From Niebla homalea (lineage: Eukaryota > Ascomycota > Lecanoromycetes > Lecanorales > Ramalinaceae): a stretch of DNA of 64,000 nt. Below are positions 9,660 through 21,900 of the stretch, piece after piece. The position numbers and the translations under genes are program-made. The first letter of the stretch is position 1. Each line of letters begins with the position of its first letter. The notes beneath the pieces are model-generated. The model was given only the letters and a program-made list of their open reading frames with translations. It was not told where the DNA came from and searched no databases. The stretch lies in contig JAHGAU010000001.1 in NCBI GenBank assembly GCA_019925105.1, positions 1,860,001 through 1,924,000 of the forward strand, given 5' to 3'.

Positions 9660-11486
9660 CTACTTGATAATATCGGCAAGCTGCTCAGCCATGGCAAGCA
9701 ACGGAGCCATAGGGTGCCCAGCAAGAGGGGTTGGGAAGGCGCTGGCGTCGCAGACTCGAAGACCCTCGATCCCCTTGACTTTGAGATCTGCATTTAAGAC
9801 ACGGCCCATCGCCGCAGTCCCCGCAGGATTTGAAGTGGATCTGGTATAGATTTAGCTAAGGGGGCTGACAAGCACTGCCGATAGACTTACTGAGCTCCCT
9901 CTTCAATTCTGGCATCGACTTCTTCATCTGTGGAGCTACTTGATATCGGCTTTACGTTCGAAGGATGCGTTTCTTTGACAATCATCTCCTTGCCGGCTGG
10001 TGTATCCAGAAACACCTGCTGCACTTTCCGAATGCCTTCACGAACCACATACTTATCATAATCGGTTGCAAAGTAATTCGAATCAACGACAGGCAGATCT
10101 TTGGATTTACAGGACTTAAGCGTCACAGTCCCACGCGAAGTTGGCAACATGTTTAGACACACGGTCTGGATATGTGAGCCATCAGGGTTGATCTGTGGAT
10201 CGCCCTTGCTGATAGCTGCATACTGAACGAAAGTCTCGACGTGACAGCGGTTCCCGTTCAGAAGATGGTGCTCATCTGAGACATTGGGATCCTCTCCGGC
10301 AAGCGCTGCTTTCAGACCCTCTCCTTGCACGGTGTGCAGGACAATGTAATCAAGAGGATTGGCGCCCTTGAACGCCGGATTCATCCACTCCGGATGGCCA
10401 ACCGAAGCGCCGAGCTCAGGGTGTCGGAGCTTCCAAAATTGCTTGACGTTCATGTGATTGAACAGATTCCGGCCAACGCTTGGGGAATCAACAATCTGCG
10501 GGATACCGTGCCGAGACAGTTCGCCCAAGGGGCCGATTCCTGACAGCATAAGTACTTTTGGCGTATGAATCGCCCCAGCTGATATAATCACTTCACGATA
10601 CGCAAGCAAGGTTCGCCCATCGGCAAGCTGCACGCCCATCGCTCGCTTGCTGCCGTCGATCTCCTCTACCAGCACTTTGTCAACAAGAGTTTCTGTGAGA
10701 ACCCGAACGCCATCGAGCGGGTATACATCGCTCAAGGTCACTCGCTGCAGATTTTGTCGACATTCGATGGCATCGCCTATCCCAAGCGGCGAGCCGTTAT
10801 TTGGATCGCCAATCCGCGCGACGCCGGCCTCTACCCAAGCAGAAGCCAGCGAATCCCGAAGCGGATAATTCCGACTTGTAGATTCCGTTGATACAAGCGG
10901 TATGGGACCACCACTTCCGAAATGCTCCTTGTTCGCTTTGGGGTCATAATGACTCTCAGAACGCTTGAAATACGGTAGAAGGCCATCGTAACTCCACCTG
11001 TCGCTTCCGGAAGCCTGTGCCCATTGCTCATAGTCTTGAGCGTCGCCTCGCGTCCAGAGACCTAGATACCCCGATCAGCTCCGACAAAAGGGGCAGCAGA
11101 ATCGGGCCCAGAATGCTACCGTAGTTGATGCTCGATCCTCCGCCAAGGGCTTTGCCGGCCGCCTCACCAATCCGTCGTTTCGCCAGGTGGACTTGTGGCA
11201 CGCTCTCGTACTTCCAGTCCAGCTCGGATCCACGAAGCATGGGTGCAAGAAGTGGCTGAGGCACCAACGGGTGGTAACTTGGGTTCGGTCCCGCCTCAAC
11301 CAGGAGCACCGATCGATCAGGATGTCGCCCTGAAAGCCGTGATGCGAGCGCTGATCCAGCACACCCGGCTCCGACTATGATGTAGTCGAAGCCGTTCTTT
11401 GCGCTGCCATCTGGCAGAGATCCGCGCTCCGAAGCCTCTGGATACGGATGCGGCGGCAGCGCTGTGCCATTAGTCGCTGCTGGCAT
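9660..11486 (-). CDS. GMC-family FAD oxidoreductase with an unusual active-site residue
   Basis: Exons: 11486-11120, 11061-9891, 9840-9660, giving 572 aa, normal for the glucose-methanol-choline family. The FAD-binding dinucleotide motif is at residues 35-50 (YIIVGAGCAGSALASR), followed by KALGGGSSINYG and then WTRGDAQDYEQWA after intron 1. The second GMC signature is EVIISAGAIHTPKVLMLSGI. There is no signal peptide, so it is probably intracellular, unlike secreted alcohol or glucose oxidases. The C-terminal block reads QSTSNPAGTAAMG. The position that is usually the catalytic His of H-P-x-G-T is Asn517, while the second active-site His (His555 in AGHPMA) is present. Family members oxidise alcohols or act as lyases and isomerases. 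Lying between the MDR and regulator genes of a PKS cluster, it probably tailors the product. The start ATG at 11486 gives a 30-residue leader before the FAD motif. Confidence 0.88.
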
Positions 11487-12697
11487 GCCGATGGCCGTCC
11501 TGAGCTTTGATGACCGCCTGCTTCAAAGGCAGACAGGTACGTGAGCGTTTCTGCTCGGACAGGACGGGCGAAAGGGAGGGTTGCGTGGCCGTGAGTTGCA
11601 GAAGCGAGAAGAGTTGTCGAATGTGACCCGGCATGATGATGGAATCAAACTTGTACGAACGACAAATGACCTCGCTCAATCAAGTATGTGACGCAGGGAC
11701 GGGAACTATAAGCAGCAATATTTATCTTGCTGCAGCTCTCGGAGGCGGGTGTACGGGGTACATGATCGGCGTTCTGTTTCGGTAATCACAGGCTCTCCGT
11801 CGTTTGACGGGGCCATGCAGAACGGTAAGCGAGGGCAGGACCCTTTGCACATGGCTACGTAAATGTAATGGGGGCCACGCCTCACATATTTACCTGGAAA
11901 ACGTTCGAGGATCGGGGCTCTCTCCAAGGGGTCCAAGTCTTCGATTTCCAAATTCCAAATTCGGCCGTTATCACAACAAGCGGGGCTACAAGTGGCAAGA
12001 GCTGCTACGGACGAAAAAGCATTTGGCGCTAGAAGCATGGGGCAGCGACGTAGCAGGGTCTCGTCGGAAAGTAAGTCGCCAATGGCACAATGAATGTTCG
12101 CAAAGAAGGGACACATCAGGCAAGCTTGTCATCGAGAATCGAGAGACCGGGTGATAAGGAGATGTGGATAAAGAGCCACGGGCGTTTCTTTTTTCAGTGA
12201 TGGTAGTAAACATTGAGGCTCAGGAGCTCCTATCATCCCCCTTACGAGACCGACCTTCACCTATTAAGAGCGACACCAAATCAATCTGGGTGTAAAGACA
12301 GGCGCTAGAACGGAATTTATATATAAAGGAGAGCGTCATCATACGGCCGTGAAGATCAGAAAAGGTCGGTGCGTCGTATGTTCGAGGATGGTGCTGAAGC
12401 TTGGCAGTGCGTGTCTATGGTGGCTCAAAGGCTATTGAGTGACTTGATAGGTGGGTTCGAGGATTAAAGAATGGAAGTTGTTCTGCTCACTGCTCAGTGA
12501 TGTACTCAGAGTTGGTTTTAGCGCGCGGTGTCGCTTGCTAGGCGCTCCGTCCGGATCCAACGCCAACGTGCTTCCCACTTCGAAAACCGTCAACATTGCC
12601 TCATTAGGAAAGTCTTGGCCCTCTTACCTCTGGCATGATTGCTTTGAGGCTGATCGAAGGTCTTCTAGAGGCTGCGGCGATGGCCGTCACCTGCAGC
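11487..12697. other. Intergenic, no gene seen
   Basis: About 1.2 kb between the GMC start and the regulator stop. It contains the GMC promoter and an AT-rich TATATAAA-like run near 12319-12328. Frames of up to 136 aa occur on both strands but overlap each other and lack any family pattern. Confidence 0.5.
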
Positions 12698-14184
12698 CTA
12701 GACGGGAGTGGTCGAACCACTACGGATCGCTCGCACTAGACGCTGCACCGTACTTTCTAGGTTGCGCCAAACTTGCTCCAGATGCTCCAGATCCTCGACA
12801 CCCCGGTCGTACTCGGCCAACTCGTCGTCATCATCGTCGTCATCGTCATCCATACCGTCATGGGTGTAGCTGGCCATTGGCTTTCGAAGTGCTGTTGGCC
12901 TCATGGTCTTCTTCTTCCTCATGTTGTCGAGACGCTCCTTGAAACGCATGAGCGTATATCGGATTCGATCGAGAGTGCGTGATACAAGCAGATCCGTGAC
13001 GGCTGTTCGCTCTTCTCCCGTGATCTCGTAGATGCCAATGGTGGATTTGATGTCGTCATTGTGGTTGTTGCAGTTGTTGACGATGGGGCTCGCTCGTTGC
13101 GAGAACGCGGCCCCTGGAGAGGAAGCGCCGCTCAAAGGCATTTGGCCTCTGCTCTCCATGAGCAGGCACTGGAGTCGACGAAGAACGGACCGGATGCTCA
13201 TGGCAGACAGGAGAAGCACCTCCTGATTGTCATCATTTCTGCAGATCCGGCACTCGATCACGTTCTTCCACGGAACGAGAGCTTGCTGAGCACTGACCAA
13301 GACAACATCGATGCGGGGAATGATGTGCTTCTGCTCAAGTTCCTTAAGGCGGCAGAGCAGATCGGCGTGATGCTCGAGACAGTGGCAGCTATTGGAGGTT
13401 GAGGAAAAGCCTGAGTCTGCGGATTGATAGCGACTCAGGTTGCTTGGGATTGTGATGTTCGTATCCCTGTCGCTGGACCTTCGGGATGACCCAGGAGGGG
13501 ACATGTATGCTGTAGCACCATATGAAGATGGTTGAGAAATTGCACCTGGGAAGTGGCCGGAAGAGTCGAATGGAGGTGACAGGCTGAGCTCGCCCTTGAT
13601 GAATGGCGACTGATGGCTACTTGGAACCTAGTCCTATAAGATGGAGCTCATTCAGAATACTGACTAAACGTTACCTTCATGGGTGAGGTGCTTCCGGTGG
13701 CACTGCTCATGCCTCCGAGGCCGTCGAGATCACACCAGGTGTCAATGGGATCGGTGAATTGCATCGGTCCGGGATCAGCGTGGAGAGAGGAGGAGAGAGG
13801 GTAGGAGAAGTCGGCACTGGTACCGAGCATTGCGTCGATTGACATGTCTTCAGAGAAGGTTGGAGTTGTACTGATGGGACTGCTCAAGCAGGAAGACCCC
13901 TGGCTCATAGTCTGACGAGGCATGGTAATGGGGTTGGTGACTTGATGGCTGGAATGGTGATCATTGTCATTGTCGGGATTCTGACGATTGAGCCTCTCCA
14001 GAGTCCTTTTGTTTTTGGTTCCTTTAGGCCTTCCGATCCGGTTGGAGACACTGTAGGAGCAGTCGTATCCCGAATCACGGCAACCATCGCAAGGGCGACC
14101 ACCTGAGCACTTCATCTTCGCTTGGTGGCAGACATCACAGGCAGTGCGGAGTTTCTTGGGTTTCTGGGGCTGCTGTTGGTCCAT
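12698..14184 (-). CDS. AflR-type Zn2Cys6 transcription factor, probable cluster regulator
   Basis: Exons: 14184-13675 and 13627-12698, giving 479 aa. The fungal binuclear zinc cluster is complete near the N-terminus: Cys16, 19, 26, 32, 35 and 42 in ACDVCHQAKMKC and PCDGC. It is followed by a basic linker, NRIGRPKGTKNKR, as in aflatoxin-regulator proteins. The C-terminal half matches the AflR family region: CHCLEHHADLLCRLKELEQ, a hydrophobic stretch around VVLVSAQQALVPWK, and CRICRNDDNQEVLLLSAMSIRSVLRRLQ. A run of nine Asp (about 12826-12855) and a helical end close the protein. Proteins of this class bind CGG/TCG-type half sites and activate nearby biosynthetic genes, so it is the obvious candidate to switch on the PKS genes. 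It reads toward the GMC gene. I chose the start MDQQQPQK because the zinc cluster then begins at residue 16; an in-frame upstream ATG at 14289 would add 35 residues. Confidence 0.9.
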
Positions 14185-17100
14185 GATGAATGGCTTCTGA
14201 CACACTGCGTGGGGGTGGGAACAACTTGTGTGACCAGAAAGGGTGGTGAGATGGGTGACTTTGTGGCGAAGTTGGGAATCAAGAAACACAACTTGACTCT
14301 AACAGAGAGCGAGAGTGGTTGATAGAGACGAGGACGGGACTAGTCAAATCAAGCCAGCTTGCAGAGATCGCTCCTTCAGGGATCCCGCAAGCAAAATGAA
14401 CGCCCTTGGCTCGTTACGCGATCGGTATCATGTGCTCCAGTGCCAATGAATCAGCAAAGAAGCGAGAGCTTGGGCTGCATGCTTTTTGGTTTTGACATGG
14501 CGGTCTGATTACTGTGGGCAGCAGTGTGAAAGAAATAGCAGCACAGGCGGAAGGAGAAGGAAGGGCGTGTAACCCTCCTTGTTGGATGGCGACAGTAACA
14601 GAGAGAATGTCCGGCTCCACACCCACGCATCTGGCCCAATGCAGGAAAGTCTCCTATCGCCTATCGGACAGCATGAGCAGGCCATTAGGCCAGTTGGTTC
14701 AGCTAGGCCTCCTACCCATTATAGTTGGTCCTTCAGGGTGGGCAAGCCTTGGACCATCAGCATGCCTAAGTGCGAATCCTACTGCTGTACTCCCTGCTGT
14801 CTTTCTCACCTGGCCCACTTTTGTACCCACTACAACGGCTCGTGGCGCGTCATGCACACAGGCTGCTGTTCACCCGTACGTTGATGTCTCCATTACCGAG
14901 CATCGTCAACGTTACCTGGGTCGTGCTTCGTATAGCACCGACTCGTCGGAACACAAGTCCGCTCCGCCACATTATCAATCCTCACACGTCCTCGCTTGCG
15001 AACATTATCACCTTATCGCCGCTTCTGCTTCCACTTTCGCTCCTTCCCCACGGAAAGCGGTAGGTCGGCCGCTCTAGCATACCCTCCCGATTCCTAAATC
15101 TGACTGGGGGCGGAGGGTAAGCGCTTTGCCTTCTCGGGCCCTCTCTGACTAACCCCTGTCAATCCTTCGCAACAGAGCGGCAGGCTTCGCTAGCCAATTG
15201 AATGATGATGATTTATGCAAGGAGGTAACCCATGTTGCTTGCCTACAGTCTCAGGCTACGATAGCTTTCTTCCTCCCAAGTGATCGAGCATTGACCGGCG
15301 ATACACAGTCTCAAAAAGCAACGGGTCAAAGATACATCGCAAGATAAAGCACTAACCAGCCCAAAGCTTGCAGATCTAACGTGCCTTATGCAATCTCAAC
15401 GTGCTGCACTATGCCCTTAGAGATGTCCGCATCCAATTTCAGTAGGCGTCCTGCTCCTGCATTTGGTACACTGAGACTCGGTGGGGCAGACCCAAAGGTC
15501 TGGAATGGCAAAGGCATTCATGACTTATCCCTAGGGCACTAAGCTGATCAACCAGAACAACCTGGCTGGCGAAACGCTGCATTAGGGTTGCAGCAGCTGA
15601 TACAGCGACCACGTCAGCTACTAGAAGTCTTCGTTAAAAGTATATTTCCTGATTTTTGTGGAGCGGAGTGCATCGCCCTGCAGGCAGCGGTGGTCATCTG
15701 GCTGTTGAATCCCTCGCACACCGCCTGTATGACGATCGTCATGTCCCTGCATTCGAATTGTGGCCCATGGCTCATGCTCTTGCCGTGATGCAGATGACCA
15801 AATGCTGTCGAATGGCCTCGAACGTCCATTCAGTCTCTCGATGGTCCCGCCGAACCACAGGGTCTTGGTGGTTTGAGCTACGGAGCGGCTACGACCCATT
15901 ACTCCCCTAGACTCTGTATAGCCACAATCGGGCTGACGCAATCTACAAGTGGGATCCTTTCTGCTTGTCAGATCTTGAACCGTTCCACAGATCCCTGGGT
16001 GGAAACCATGCATCAGCCTGCACGCGGGACGTAGCTGCGGCTTAGCAACAGCACCTTCAGGATCAACAGACGGTGTGCCTCGTTTGTCCCAATCATTGGT
16101 TGGCTGCCTTATGTCAGATGAGCCTCCGCGTCCGGCGATCATTCCGGAAAGACATTTTTCGAATTGGTTGGCAGGAATATTCGGGGACTTCTTCTCAATT
16201 AATTCCAAGGGCGCTACTGGACTCCTCGTGACCTGACGATGCATGTCAACGGTCGCAAGGGATACCTTATTCGTTTGCAGCGGCCCACGAATTTCTCCTA
16301 AAAACAAAAATACTCGCCCCGTTCTAAAAAGAAAGTCTACCAGAGAAGTATCCGCCGCCACTTTCAGGGGCCGCCGGCGATCTAAGAGGGCGAGACACTG
16401 GTCATTTGAAAAGAAGTAAGCTCCAGGGAGCATAATCATCAACGATCAATCAGAGCATTGTCGGAGAGATCATCGCGCCTTGATCACCGCGACCTGGAGG
16501 CCAAGCATCCGGAAGCAAGTCGGGCACCATGTCATAGGGCAGCCGGGTAGCGTTTGTTAGCTTGACAGCCGGGTCAAGCCGACGCCAGAGCAGGAATCGA
16601 TCTATCCAGCCAGTTGCGAGGACTGACGGGTCTGAAGGTCTATGAAGCAGGCTGGACCTGTTGGCGGGGGGGAGGGAAAGGCATTCCGCAGGCCGCAGCT
16701 GTAGATCTTTGCAATCCGACAATGCGCCAGATGTTGCCTTAGGAGGCGGGAGGAACGAAGGTGCCGACATATCCGTCAAGAGGTAGTCAGCATTGACCGA
16801 TGCTCATCGGCATCTTTGGAAGGGAGATCTACGATGGGTCCGCCGCCATCTGGTATTGCGTTTTGCGAATGCGACCCTCTCTGTCGGAGTTTGAGAGCTC
16901 TACTCCGTACCTAGGAGCCTTTAGTGCGCCGCCGGTGGCAGTACCCCCGCGCCAGGTCGCGTAAGCCTTGGAGGCCCGGGAGCCCCACAGCCTATGAGTG
17001 TAATTCTTTCTCGTGGCACCGAGTCAGCGATCGGCGGCAAGAGTTGTGATCGTGACCACCTAAGGACCCTCCACGATGGCCAGAAAATCGACGGCGGAGC

Positions 17101-18959
17101 CAGAATGCTCGTTAGACTCGACACCTCATAGCTGATCAATCTAACTGCTCTTGATTAGAAGGTTTTTGTCGCAGCCGGTGGGACAGTGCTCAACGGCCCG
17201 GGTAGCTGTCGATGTCGGCCCGGGGGTCAAAAAGACCTCGAAGACCAGGGGCGAAGATGCCTGGCGGCAGAAGCCTTGGCACGTGGCAGAAAGCACGACT
17301 TCCTGCCAGGCTTTTAATCGAAGAGCCCCAATTGGGAAGCGAAGATAAATAGACACTTGAGGATGAGGAGAAGGCAGACTCTTTAAGAATGAGTGTCTAC
17401 AGGCAGAGCAACGACATGTTTGCCGGAGACTGCTTTTGCTTCTTCCATTCTAATTTTCATCACGTAGTAAATCCGCCCCTGTATAGACCAAATGTCGATC
17501 ATTGGGTGTTCCATAACCAACCAGAAATGTAACATATCGCCGTACACGAAGAACGGTGAACTGATTCTGTTAACAAGTCTTTCACGGCCGGCTTGTCTAC
17601 TGCTGAAAGGGTCTATTGGCAAATACACCGAGAATGTCCATAATGAAAGAACATTTATCTGAGGATGGCGAGGCCCTTTTGAAAAGGTCGAAAAGGTCGA
17701 AGAGGTATTAAGACAACGAGTTTGGCTGTGAAGTCGTCGCTGCTTGGTCAAGCAGTGGTACCGTTATGCACTGTCATCCTACAAAAGCCTCCGAGTTTTC
17801 CAAAGGGTCGTCGGCGGAGCTGGGTACGCCGGCTTTTCTCTACAAGTAGCCGAACGATTGCTTCACGATCAACCTACCGGCAAAGGGTACTTCTCTGGAT
17901 ACAAGTCGAGTGCTATTCACAATTGATTATCTTCTACTCATTCCACTCGGAGATGAAAGTTCTAATCCCACGTCTCCGAACGTGCTCCCGCGCGGAGGGC
18001 AAAAACAGTCTCAAGACACCGGAGAAAGGCGCCTCCCTGTAGGTCATCCTCAAGCTTTGATTTATGCATCTTCAAGAGCCCGCAAGAGCCGCACACCCCT
18101 GCATATGACCGTATGCACGGTACGTTACGTCCTACTTTTGGTTGCAAAAAGAGTCATTTTCTCCCCATATTTGCTTTTGACCCTCTTCTTGAAGCGGTGA
18201 GACACAAGCAGAGGTTCCAGCCACCGGACTCCGGAAAGCTGCTACACCATGCCACAGTACGCTTAACCTACCTGTGGACCGCCGGGCCGTGCACAGCCAA
18301 CGGCTTTGTGCCACCCCCACGCTTCTCAGCACGGGTTGAACAATAAAGACATATGTACCGACGGCAAGAGCATGGTCAGCCACCTACCCAGTTGACCAGC
18401 TTCGCTTGGCCGGCCTGTAGATCGGTAATGCATGACGATAACGTGTGCCACGCGCTGGTACCAGGTACCCAGGAGCTGCTGTCAGATCGGGCGTTCGTGC
18501 GGGCGGCGGATGATTGTGCAAAGCTTGTCACGGGCCCAGACTCATGGGCCGGGCTTTTCAAGGCCACTGGGGGAATACCCAGAGTGGCCGATTGGTCTGA
18601 AAAGTAGCGGGCAACTCTGGGACAGGACCGGCGCGCCGAAAGATGGATGCTGTGTCCAAAAATGAAGGAATATCCCTATGACGCTATCTAATGCTGTCAA
18701 TTTACTACCAAAACCAGTCTTGCACCAAGAGATTCGTCCTGAACTCCCTGCAATTCCTGTGTTGGAGATCCCAACAAGTATGTAGTAGTCCTTTAAACCA
18801 TCCAAGCTTTTTAGTTCCATCTCCCTATAGCCACGAGAAGTACATGTTGGACTTCCCCTTCTGTCAGCCCAAGACAAAAGAGCGGATGAAGCCGTTCAGG
18901 CCTGGTCAAACTCACTGCCTCGTCCAATTTATTCACATCCCCTGAGCTGTTGATCGTAT
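14185..18959. other. 4.8-kb stretch with no recognisable gene inside the cluster
   Basis: No frame here shows a conserved domain. The longest, a 273-codon minus-strand frame at 15621-16442, has no intron-compatible neighbours and reads like random coding. There are no terminal repeats, no transposase pattern and no strong AT skew of the kind left by repeat-induced mutation. The region must contain the promoter of the regulator (near 14185-14500) and the 3' end of the HR-PKS (near 18800-18959). Confidence 0.5.
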
Positions 18960-21900
18960 TCAGGCCCCATTTAGTGCTTTTTCCGCTAAGCTGGTGATGG
19001 TGTTCTTCCCCTCCACCAGATCGTCGAACGCAATGTCGACCTTGTACGTCTGGAAATACCAGGTCCGGAACTCGGTGCCCATCATGCTGTCCAGCCCGAA
19101 CCCCGCGATGGGTTTCGTTTCCGAAATCTTCTCCACACTCGTGCTCAGCTGCTTGGCGAACCGGGCCCGGATGTTGGCAATCGCGGCATCGACGGGCGAG
19201 AGGTCCCCCGTCGCCCCGTCCTCCTCTTTCGTCTCTTCCTCGGACACGCCTTGGGCTTCGAGCGCCTTGGCCCGAGCTGCGGCGAGGAAACTGGTTCGTG
19301 GATCACCGTCCCCAGGCAGCGGAGCATCAAAACCGGAAATCTTGGCGTAATTGGGATCGTAGGACTCCAGCCCCGTCAGGATGTGGGCCTGGTCCATGCT
19401 GCCGATGGAGGTGTACTGCTGATGATCCGAGGCTGACGAGAGTGCAATGTCCATGATCTGAAGGAGTTCCTTCTCATCGAGGGCTGTGATGCCAGATCGC
19501 CGGAGTACCCTCTCGACTTCGGGGTTCTCGTGCAGGTAGCCAACATCTGAGATCATTCCGAAGCCGATAGCTGTTGCCGGAAGGCCTTGTGCCCGTCGGT
19601 GGCGAGCGAACATGTCGAGGAAGAAGTTGCCCGCACAGTAATTCGCTTGAGCAGCCTGGCCTACGCTTCCGGATACGGAGGATGTCATGAAGAAGAAATC
19701 GAGCTCATCATCCTTGCCCTTGATTGCCCGATGCAGGTTGATCGACCCGAGCATTTTGGGGTCTATGCAGGTGTGCCACATGTCGTTTGGCATTTGGGTG
19801 AAAAGTGCTTCCTGTGTGATGGTCAGTCATGGGGTTCTCGTTGAAGTCGGGGAGGATACTCACGCCCAGAGCCATGGCGGCCTGTACGACACCTCCAATC
19901 GGACCTTCCGCCGCATCGACTGCGCGCTGCACATCCTCAAATTTGGTGACATCGCCTCGGATGACCTTGACTGTGGCTCCAATGTCTTCGAGCTCTTCAA
20001 CCTGTTGTCGGGGTCTTTCGCGGTCAGTCCCGGATCGGCCCATGAAGATGAAGTTCCTGGCGCCGCGCGTCATCATGTACTTTGAGATACTTCTACCCAG
20101 TCCGCCGAGGCACCCGACAAGGATGTACCATTTTTCAGAAGCCATCTTGAAGACATGCTTTGGCGGCCGCACTTTGACTAGGGCGTTGGGATTTTCGAAG
20201 GAGACAGATACCTTGCCCAGTCGGTTCTCTTGGGCATATCGCTTCAGCGCCTTTGGCAGATCCGAAATTTCGAAGGTCTCCAGAGGTTCGATAGGATGGA
20301 TAACACCCTCACGATAGAGGGTCATGACTTGCGTGATCAACTTGGTCCAGGTCCTCTGCCCAGCGGGAGCGTGGTACAGGCTGCTAAGATCCACGGCAGA
20401 GAAAGTGGCATCTCGCTTGAAGACGTCCATGTCTAATTTACCTGTATCAACAAGCTCTTTCCTGCCCAACTCAACGAAGCGGCCGAATGGGGCCATCAGA
20501 CGCCAGCTGTCGTGGAGGTGATCGCCCAACAATTGATTCAGTATCACGTCAATTCCGCGATCTTGCATCGCCAATATCGATTGGTAATATCTATTGTCCC
20601 GCGAGCTGAAGACATTTTCGGGTTTGAGATTGAACTTATCGATCAGAAACTGCCTCCTGACGGAAGTTCCAGCGGTAGTAAAGATCTCAGCACCGGCCAT
20701 TTGAGCCAGTTGAATAGCTGCCATACCAATGTCTGACGCACCGCAATGAATGAGTACTGTTTCTTGTGGTTGAAGATGAGCGCGATAATGAAGGGCATAT
20801 AACGCTGTCGCATAGACGACCGGGAGCGTACACGCCACATTAGGGTTCTCGCCTTCGAGCTTGACACATGCCCATTCAGGCACTATTTCGTGGCTATTGA
20901 AGTGACCTGGTGCCATGACAACGATGCGGTCGCCAATTGAGAATTTGCTATCCGTACCGGTCTCCGTCACAATACCACAGTACTCTTGTGAGGCAGTAGC
21001 GTTCCTTGAGTCAATTTTCCCGTTCATGAAATCAATGTCTCTAGAGTTGAGCCCGACCGTTTGCACCAGGACTTCAATGTGACCAGCCGCAAGAGGTGGG
21101 GTCTGCATGCTTGAGATCTCGTCCTTCTCAAAGCAGATGCTATCGAAATGGCCTGGCTTCTCAATCTTCATGCTGTATTTGCCATTCCTCAGAGTCATCA
21201 GAGCCGGTTCGTTTCCAGTCCTCTGCCTGAGGGTCCTATTAAGGCCAGCTCGAGGAACAAAACGACTGACATGGAGCATGCCCTCCTTCTGGAAAAACTC
21301 GTGATCTTTCACCGGTATAGATGGTGTATTATAGATGGTGAGGAGATTGGCGACTGTCTCTGGCGAGGTGAGCTCGCTCTGATCGACGTCAAAGTTGTAA
21401 AAGCCAAGGGACGGCTGCTCCATCGAAATCGCTCTTTGTACGCCCAAGGCCATTCCAAACTCTGGTCTTCCTCCTCCCAACAATCCGCCGCCCGTCATCC
21501 ACAGCAGTGTCGAGGCATTATCCGTGAGAATCTTGACTAATGACATCTGATCGCTGTCAAGCGTGGCAAGCAAAGCCTCTTCGGCTTCCAGAAGTGAGAT
21601 GATTGAGGCGCCTTTCGAGATTGTCTGTTTACTGACATTGCTGAGCTTGACTATCTTAGCCGCATCGCCGAGAGCAGCTGATAGTCTGGCCGACAGCCCT
21701 CGCACAGCATCGCCTGCACCATCCCGTTCAAGAATGACGATATCCTTGGCGTCGCGTTTGTCGTTAACCACGGGTCTCGCCAAGATAAGTGGGAAGTGAG
21801 CCAAGCTGTAATTGGCCTGCAGGGTAGAGAAACCGTTCTCTCGAAATCTATAGGTCTGCGTGCCAGGAAGATCCGCTAGAAGAAAACTGTACTCTGAGGC

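Noticed and set aside
11706..12154. Overlapping 136- and 116-codon frames on opposite strands
   Set aside because: Mutual shadows with scattered Cys but no spacing that matches a known domain.
14514..15077. 187-codon plus-strand frame upstream of the regulator
   Set aside because: Overlaps two other open frames, contains no motif and reads like promoter or leader DNA.
15621..16442. 273-codon minus-strand open frame in the cluster gap
   Set aside because: No family pattern, residue composition like a random frame, no adjoining exons and no supporting start context.
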